Shown piece after piece: positions 5,259-9,304 of a DNA stretch of 9,304 bases. Where the stretch lies: contig JAUVLX010000124.1 in the NCBI GenBank assembly GCA_030600525.1, forward strand, positions 1 through 9,304. Reading direction: 5' to 3'. The position numbers were made by a program, and so were the translations under genes. How positions within the stretch are numbered: the first letter of the stretch is position 1; every line of letters starts with the position of its first letter. The stretch is from Desulfobulbus sp. GTDB taxonomy: Bacteria > Desulfobacterota > Desulfobulbia > Desulfobulbales > Desulfobulbaceae. Under the pieces are notes generated by a model. That model saw only the letters and a program-made list of their open reading frames with translations, did not search any database and was not told the origin of the DNA.

Positions 5259-7031
5259 ATGCCTCAAATACTTAACCTTCGCGCTTTTCTTGATATCCTT
5301 CGCAAAAATGATCAATTACTCATCATTGAATCCGAAGTTGACCCCTACCTAGAAATAGCTGAAATCCACCGCAGAGTTATTGCCAGGCAAGGACCAGCCC
5401 TGCTGTTTACCAACGTCAAAGGCTCCTCCTTTCCGGTTGTTACAAACCTCTTTGGCACCAACCTCCGCCTTGAGCTGGCATTTGGCAAAAAACCCGTCGA
5501 GTTTGTTCAACGGCTGGTTACCTTTATTGAAAGGGAAATGCCCCCCACCCTGTCTTCACTCTGGTCGGCCCGCTCCATTATCGGACAAGGAATGAAAATC
5601 GGGCTAAAGCCAATCAAGCAAGCCCCAGTCCTTGATAACTGCATGCAACCGGCCCGCCTTACTGAACTCCCAATGCTGACTTCCTGGCATTCGGACGGCG
5701 GACCTTTTGTCACCCTGCCGCTAGTATATACCGAACATCCTGATGGACTAGGGCATAACCTGGGGATGTACAGAATCCAACGTTACAATGACACCACAAC
5801 CGGTATCCACTGGCAAATTCATAAGGGTGGCGGCTTTCATTATTACGAAGCCGAGCGACAAAATCGAGCCCTGCCGGTAACATTGTTTATAGGTGGGCCA
5901 CCTGCCCTCATGCTGGCTGCCATAGCACCACTTCCCGAAAATATCCCAGAACTATTGCTTGCCTCACTCCTGCAGGGCAAAAAATTGGATATGGCGGTTG
6001 ACCCCATGGGAGGACATCAACTTGTCGCTGAGGCCGAATTTGCCGTAAAAGGTATGGTTCAACCACACCTGCGACAACCAGAAGGACCTTTTGGAGACCA
6101 CTACGGGTACAATTCCCTGCAACATGACTATCCCGTTTTTCAGACGACCCACCTGTACCACCGAAAAGACGCTATCTATCCGGCAACTGTGGTTGGTCGA
6201 CCTCGCCAGGAAGATTTCTTTATCGGCGACTTTCTTCAAGATCTTCTCAGTCCCTTATTTCCACTGGTCATGAAAGGGGTCCAACAGCTGAAAACATTTG
6301 GTGAAACAGGTTTTCACTGCCTGGCAGCAGCACGGGTCAGTGAGCGTTATCCCAGGGAGGCTTTTGCTGCAGGCTTACGCATCCTTGGAGAGGGACAGTT
6401 AAGCCTGACAAAATTCCTGCTCGCCACTGATGGTTCCATTGATGTAAGTGATTTCCCCAGGCTGTGGACCCATATCCTGGAGCGCATTCAATGGGATCAA
6501 GATCTTTTTGTCTTCGCCAACGTTTCCCAAGATACCCTTGACTATACCGGACCTTCGGTTAACAAAGGTTCTAAAGCCATGATGCTTGGCCTTGGAAAAG
6601 AAAAAAAACGTGAATTGCCAACCGAGTTTTCAGGCACCCTACCCGCAGGCTGCAGCAGGCCACAAGCCTACCTCCCCGGAACACTTGTTGTCCAAGGGAT
6701 TTCCTATGAAGAAATACCGGAGCTAGGTAAACGACTCGCGGTTCATTCAGGAATCAAAAATTGGCAGGTTCTCATACTGGTTGATTCAACCAGAGAAGCG
6801 ACGCTCAATCTTCAAGAATTTCTGTGGACGGTGTTTACCCGATTTGAACCAGCGGCAGACATCCATGGAGCCGGACAAACAGTACAACGCTTTCACGTCG
6901 GCCTGGAAGCACCTGTTGTTTTTGACTGTAGGATGAAACCTTGGTATACCGATGTGCTGGAGGTTGACCCTGCCACAAAGGCTTTGGTTGACGAAAAAAT
7001 ATCCTCTCTTATACCTGCAAGTTACAGATAA
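5259..7031 (+). CDS. UbiD-family prenylated-FMN decarboxylase, probably menaquinone (MqnL-type)
   Basis: UbiD enzymes use prenylated FMN, made by UbiX, to decarboxylate aromatic or unsaturated acids reversibly. The protein has 590 residues, about 90 more than E. coli UbiD (497) and near the 616-residue H. pylori homologue, suggesting the futalosine-pathway menaquinone decarboxylase. Compared with Fdc1 and UbiD, N167 and E231 with H188 fit the metal and cofactor site, R172 fits the catalytic arginine, and EGPFGD (275-280) supplies E275 and D280. YNDTTTGIHWQIHKGGG is the region of 176-192. The protein starts at the ATG 5259; no Shine-Dalgarno sequence precedes it, but an upstream in-frame start does not look better. 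It is the last gene of the run that starts at cbpA; no UbiX gene is in the window. A substrate other than a menaquinone precursor cannot be excluded. Confidence 0.87.
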   Translation: MPQILNLRAFLDILRKNDQLLIIESEVDPYLEIAEIHRRVIARQGPALLFTNVKGSSFPVVTNLFGTNLRLELAFGKKPVEFVQRLVTFIEREMPPTLSSLWSARSIIGQGMKIGLKPIKQAPVLDNCMQPARLTELPMLTSWHSDGGPFVTLPLVYTEHPDGLGHNLGMYRIQRYNDTTTGIHWQIHKGGGFHYYEAERQNRALPVTLFIGGPPALMLAAIAPLPENIPELLLASLLQGKKLDMAVDPMGGHQLVAEAEFAVKGMVQPHLRQPEGPFGDHYGYNSLQHDYPVFQTTHLYHRKDAIYPATVVGRPRQEDFFIGDFLQDLLSPLFPLVMKGVQQLKTFGETGFHCLAAARVSERYPREAFAAGLRILGEGQLSLTKFLLATDGSIDVSDFPRLWTHILERIQWDQDLFVFANVSQDTLDYTGPSVNKGSKAMMLGLGKEKKRELPTEFSGTLPAGCSRPQAYLPGTLVVQGISYEEIPELGKRLAVHSGIKNWQVLILVDSTREATLNLQEFLWTVFTRFEPAADIHGAGQTVQRFHVGLEAPVVFDCRMKPWYTDVLEVDPATKALVDEKISSLIPASYR

Positions 7032-7058
7032 TCGTTCCCTCTTGTATTATTATAGTAA

Positions 7059-7089
7059 TTGACATACAAAAAACACTCACCTAGTTAAT
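7059..7089 (+). promoter_or_regulatory. Candidate promoter upstream of the pseudouridine synthase gene
   Basis: A perfect -35 hexamer TTGACA (7059-7064) is followed after 19 bases by GTTAAT (7084-7089), or after 17 by the poorer TAGTTA (7082-7087). It is in the 108-bp gap between the UbiD gene and rluB and would start a short leader. The -10 match and spacing are not ideal. Confidence 0.35.
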
Positions 7090-7091
7090 GT

Positions 7092-7117
7092 CCAGCCTCG
7101 CCTTGAATCATGGCTGG
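7092..7117 (+). repeat. Hairpin in the rluB leader
   Basis: CCAGCC (7092-7097) pairs perfectly with GGCTGG (7112-7117) around a 14-base loop. A second, mutually exclusive pairing uses TCGCC (7098-7102) with GGCGA (7116-7120). It ends 22 bases before the rluB ATG. No T-run follows, so it is not an ordinary terminator. The two alternative pairings could mean a leader switch, or nothing. Confidence 0.35.
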
Positions 7118-7139
7118 CGACAAATAAACACGCTATCTT

Positions 7140-7880
7140 ATGGAACGACTCCAAAAAATCATAGCCCAAGCAGGTATCGCATCTCGAAGGGGTGCTGAAA
7201 AGCTTATCAGTCAGGGACGGGTACGGGTCAACGACCACGTCGTGACACAGATGGGCCATAAGGTTAACCCGGAAAAAGATCGTATCTTCTTTGACGGTAG
7301 CCCCATCAACCTAGAGAATAAAATCTATTTACTGCTTAATAAACCCGCAGGGTATGTAACGACCCTGTCCGATCCTCAGGGACGCCCTATTGTCACAGAC
7401 CTGCTTCCCGAAATCGATGTGAGACTCTTTCCCGTCGGCCGGCTTGATTTGGAGACAGAAGGCGCACTATTGATGACCAATGACGGAGCACTTGGTAACT
7501 ACGTTCTTCATCCACGCTATGAAATCAACAAAACATATGAAGCAACTGTTAAAGGCCTACCACCTGCTGCCAGCATACAGCGCTTGTCCAGAGGTATAAT
7601 GATTGAAGGCCACAAAACCTATCCTGCACAATTGCGCTTTCTTGAAAAATCAAAAGCACACTCCAAAATAGAGATTATAATTCATGAAGGAAAAAAACGG
7701 CAAGTTCGTAAAATGTTTCAGGCAATAGGTCACCCTGTGGTTCACCTGAAACGGACGGCCTATGGAAATCTTCAATTAGGGAGACTTTCCAGTGGAAAAT
7801 ATCGCACTTTAACTAAAAATGACCTAAAAAATCTATTTTTAGAAAAAATTCCCTTTACAATCAAAAACATACCTGCTTAA
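7140..7880 (+). CDS. rluB: Ribosomal large-subunit pseudouridine synthase, RsuA/RluB/RluE/RluF family
   Basis: This enzyme isomerises a uridine to pseudouridine in rRNA. The 246-residue protein has an N-terminal S4 RNA-binding domain (about 1-60, with GIASRRGAEKLI and GRVRVN) and a RsuA-type catalytic domain with LLLNKPAGYV (64-73), the catalytic aspartate in GRLDLETEG (100-108, D103), and EGKKRQVRKMF near the C-terminus. E. coli RluB acts on U2605 of 23S rRNA; the presence of the S4 domain and the length favour RluB, but RsuA and RluF cannot be fully excluded. The start ATG at 7140 has no visible Shine-Dalgarno sequence, and translation may rely on an open leader. A gap of 107 bp and a possible promoter separate it from the IHF/HU gene. 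Confidence 0.9.
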   Translation: MERLQKIIAQAGIASRRGAEKLISQGRVRVNDHVVTQMGHKVNPEKDRIFFDGSPINLENKIYLLLNKPAGYVTTLSDPQGRPIVTDLLPEIDVRLFPVGRLDLETEGALLMTNDGALGNYVLHPRYEINKTYEATVKGLPPAASIQRLSRGIMIEGHKTYPAQLRFLEKSKAHSKIEIIIHEGKKRQVRKMFQAIGHPVVHLKRTAYGNLQLGRLSSGKYRTLTKNDLKNLFLEKIPFTIKNIPA

Positions 7881-7891
7881 GTTTTTTATAG

Positions 7892-7920
7892 TTGTTAAGT
7901 AGTAGTTCCTGTTTTACATT
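7892..7920 (+). promoter_or_regulatory. Candidate promoter of the IHF/HU gene
   Basis: TTGTTA (7892-7897) and TACATT (7915-7920) are separated by 17 bases, each with four of six consensus positions. A transcript would begin near 7927 and include a short leader before the ATG at 7988. It also lies 12 bases after the rluB stop. A weak alternative is TTGAGT (7935-7940) with ATACGT. Confidence 0.4.
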
Positions 7921-7924
7921 TTCC

Positions 7925-7957
7925 TCCCAAGCATTTGAGTAGGGAGACTTTTTCTGG
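7925..7957 (+). terminator. Weak possible terminator after rluB
   Basis: CTCCC (7924-7928) can pair with GGGAG (7942-7946) around a 13-base loop, followed by a run of five T (about 7949-7953). The 5-bp stem is short, so this is doubtful. Confidence 0.2.
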
Positions 7958-7987
7958 ATACGTTACTGATAGACTGGGGAAACAGAA

Positions 7988-8272
7988 ATGAATAAATCCG
8001 AATTGATCGAAGCATTGGCAGAAGAAATGGATATTCCTATCCGCGAGGCTGCTTCCATTACCAATACTATCATTGATACCATGAGCAATGCCCTTGCCCG
8101 TGGCGAATCCATAGAAATTCGTGGATTTGGCAGTTTTGTAGTAAAAGAGTACGAATCCTATACAGGAAGAAATCCCAAAACCGGAGAAAAAATAAAAGTC
8201 TCCCCCAAAAAGCTACCTTTTTTCAAAGTTGGCAAAGATTTGAGAGAGCAAGTCAACCAAGAGACAGACTAG
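7988..8272 (+). CDS. IHF/HU-family DNA-bending protein, most like IHF beta
   Basis: Members of this family form dimers that bend DNA sharply at specific (IHF) or non-specific (HU) sites and act in replication, recombination and transcription. The 94-residue protein starts MNKSELIEALAEEM, with the two N-terminal helices, IEIRGFGSF (about 42-50) at the beta-sheet saddle, and the DNA-intercalating arm with GRNPKTGEKIKV (59-70), where the proline is P62. PFFKVGKDLRE closes the C-terminal helix. The arm and the IEIRGFGSF segment resemble IHF beta more than HU, but single-chain IHF-like proteins and HU are hard to tell apart by eye. GGGGA (7976-7980) is a good ribosome binding site 7 bases before the ATG. 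It converges on rimO with a 24-bp gap and no clear terminator between them. Confidence 0.9.
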   Translation: MNKSELIEALAEEMDIPIREAASITNTIIDTMSNALARGESIEIRGFGSFVVKEYESYTGRNPKTGEKIKVSPKKLPFFKVGKDLREQVNQETD

Positions 8273-8296
8273 GTTCGGTAGGCGACATAAAACTCT

Positions 8297-9304
8297 CTAC
8301 TCCATCGACTCGACCGGTACAACTTCACCAACCAAGTCGTAGATGTGTGCTTCGCTAATACAGACTGATACAATATCGCCTGGATTTACCTGACCGCTGG
8401 TTATATAGACGCAACCATCAATATCTGGTGCTTGAGACCTTGTGCGGCCCTCCAGCAGCAAGTCACTCTCACGGCTCACGCCTTCGATTAAAACTGGCTC
8501 TATTCTGCCCACAAAGCGCTGCTGGCGCTCTTGGTTTATAGTTGCCTGTAGACTCATTACCTGGGAATACCTCTTTGCTTTTTCCTCTTCAGGTATTTTT
8601 TCCGCAAATTCGGCTGCAGCACTGCCTTCTTCGTCTTGATACTGGAACACCCCCACATGATCCAACTGCCACCTCTCCAATGCCAGGGTTAAGATTTCCA
8701 TATCTACCTCTGTTTCACCGGGAAATCCAACCATGACGGTTGTACGCAAGGCGCATTCAGGAACAATGGAACGTACCCGTGCGACGAGATCATCAAGTTC
8801 AGCCAAACCGTAGCGCCTGTTCATCCGCCTCAGTACAGTGTCACTCACATGCTGAAAAGGTATATCAAGATAAGGGACAATACGCGGTTGTTCAGCCATC
8901 AAATGAAGCAGAGAGGTATCAACTGACGATGGATACAGGTAAAGCAACCGAAACCATGTAATTTGAGTTTTCTCGACCAGAGCTCGCAAAAGAGAGACCA
9001 AATTAGTCTGGTCATCTTGCAGGTCATTACCATAGGCTGTAAGGTCCTGAGCAATAAGCGTTAATTCCTTAACACCCTGATTTCCGAGCAACTGCGCCTC
9101 GGCAGTAAGATCCTCAATAGTTCGACTCCTCAGTTTCCCGCGAATAGAGGGAATCATACAATAAGTGCAATGATTATCGCACCCTTCGGTAATTTTGAGA
9201 TACGCTCTGAAAAAGGGGGTTGAAATCTTTCGCGGAACAGAAGAATCCATGAGGTACAGGGACTCGTCTCCCACTGCAATCACACTCTCCCCTTGTCGCT
9301 TATT
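8297..9304 (-). CDS. rimO: Ribosomal protein uS12 methylthiotransferase RimO, 5' end missing
   Basis: RimO is a radical-SAM enzyme that adds a methylthio group to an aspartate of ribosomal protein S12. The window contains 335 residues of the minus-strand gene, without its N-terminal UPF0004 [4Fe-4S] domain. The radical-SAM cluster motif CDNHCTYC (C42, C46 and C49 in window numbering) follows KITEG, and the next segment has PSIRGKLRSR and IAQDLTAYG; the latter differs from the MiaB pattern GQNVNAYG. A TRAM domain occupies about the last 65 residues. E. coli RimO is 441 residues, so about 100 residues lie beyond the right edge. The frame is open to position 9304. The GTG at 9281-9283 is only an internal codon, not a likely start. 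The gene converges on the IHF/HU gene. Confidence 0.93.
   Translation of the reverse strand, partial: NKRQGESVIAVGDESLYLMDSSVPRKISTPFFRAYLKITEGCDNHCTYCMIPSIRGKLRSRTIEDLTAEAQLLGNQGVKELTLIAQDLTAYGNDLQDDQTNLVSLLRALVEKTQITWFRLLYLYPSSVDTSLLHLMAEQPRIVPYLDIPFQHVSDTVLRRMNRRYGLAELDDLVARVRSIVPECALRTTVMVGFPGETEVDMEILTLALERWQLDHVGVFQYQDEEGSAAAEFAEKIPEEEKAKRYSQVMSLQATINQERQQRFVGRIEPVLIEGVSRESDLLLEGRTRSQAPDIDGCVYITSGQVNPGDIVSVCISEAHIYDLVGEVVPVESME

Noticed and set aside
8273..8296. Bidirectional terminator between the IHF/HU gene and rimO
   Set aside because: The 24-bp gap shows no hairpin or T-run; any terminator would have to lie inside a coding region.
1..9304. Defence system, CRISPR array or mobile element
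   Set aside because: No repeats with spacers, transposase, integrase, toxin-antitoxin pair or effector domain was found in any frame; the genes are housekeeping or known families.

Overview
The window holds chromosomal housekeeping and accessory genes of a Gram-negative bacterium with mid-range GC content. I infer a member of the Desulfobacterota, perhaps Desulfobulbales. The reasons are the style of the gene set (a CbpA/CbpM chaperone pair, a long UbiD-type decarboxylase of the kind found with futalosine-pathway menaquinone synthesis, a RimO methylthiotransferase, a divergent GT5 glycogen synthase) and general protein resemblance. The lipoprotein signal and glycine-zipper protein support an outer membrane. 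No rRNA, tRNA, CRISPR array, insertion sequence, phage gene or attachment site was found.

Layout. Positions 1-1336 carry two minus-strand genes: aroK (shikimate kinase) and, downstream of it, the N-terminal 236 codons of a glycogen/starch synthase that runs off the left edge. A 129-bp divergent intergenic region (1337-1465) separates them from a tightly packed plus-strand run at 1466-7031: cbpA, cbpM, rmuC, a glycine-zipper lipoprotein gene, a YjbQ/UPF0047 gene, a 71-residue hypothetical gene, and a 590-residue UbiD-family decarboxylase gene. Gaps inside this run range from overlaps of a few bases (cbpM/rmuC, rmuC/lipoprotein) to 38 bp, so it looks like one transcription unit. After a 108-bp gap follow a RluB-type pseudouridine synthase (7140-7880) and an IHF/HU-type DNA-bending protein (7988-8272), each with a possible promoter. 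The window ends with rimO on the minus strand (8297-9304, 5' end missing), convergent to the IHF/HU gene.

The most notable point is the cbpA reading frame. A run of seven A at 1593-1599 breaks it after the HPD motif of the J-domain. One extra A, or a -1 ribosomal slip on A AAA AAT, restores a complete 316-residue CbpA without any stop. The unshifted frame stays open for 83 codons past the run and ends in an ATGA overlap, where an in-frame ATG of the C-terminal part sits. The cognate modulator gene cbpM directly downstream is intact. A sequencing error or recent indel is the simplest explanation, but frameshifting or coupled re-initiation is testable. Other points are a strong 13-bp stem-loop inside the yjbQ coding region, the missing K-x-G-G lysine in the glycogen synthase, and an unrecognised 71-residue protein.

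Functionally the run mixes protein folding (CbpA/CbpM), DNA maintenance (RmuC), envelope (lipoprotein) and cofactor/quinone metabolism (YjbQ, UbiD). I see no evidence that these make one new pathway; the linkage looks like ordinary operon packing.
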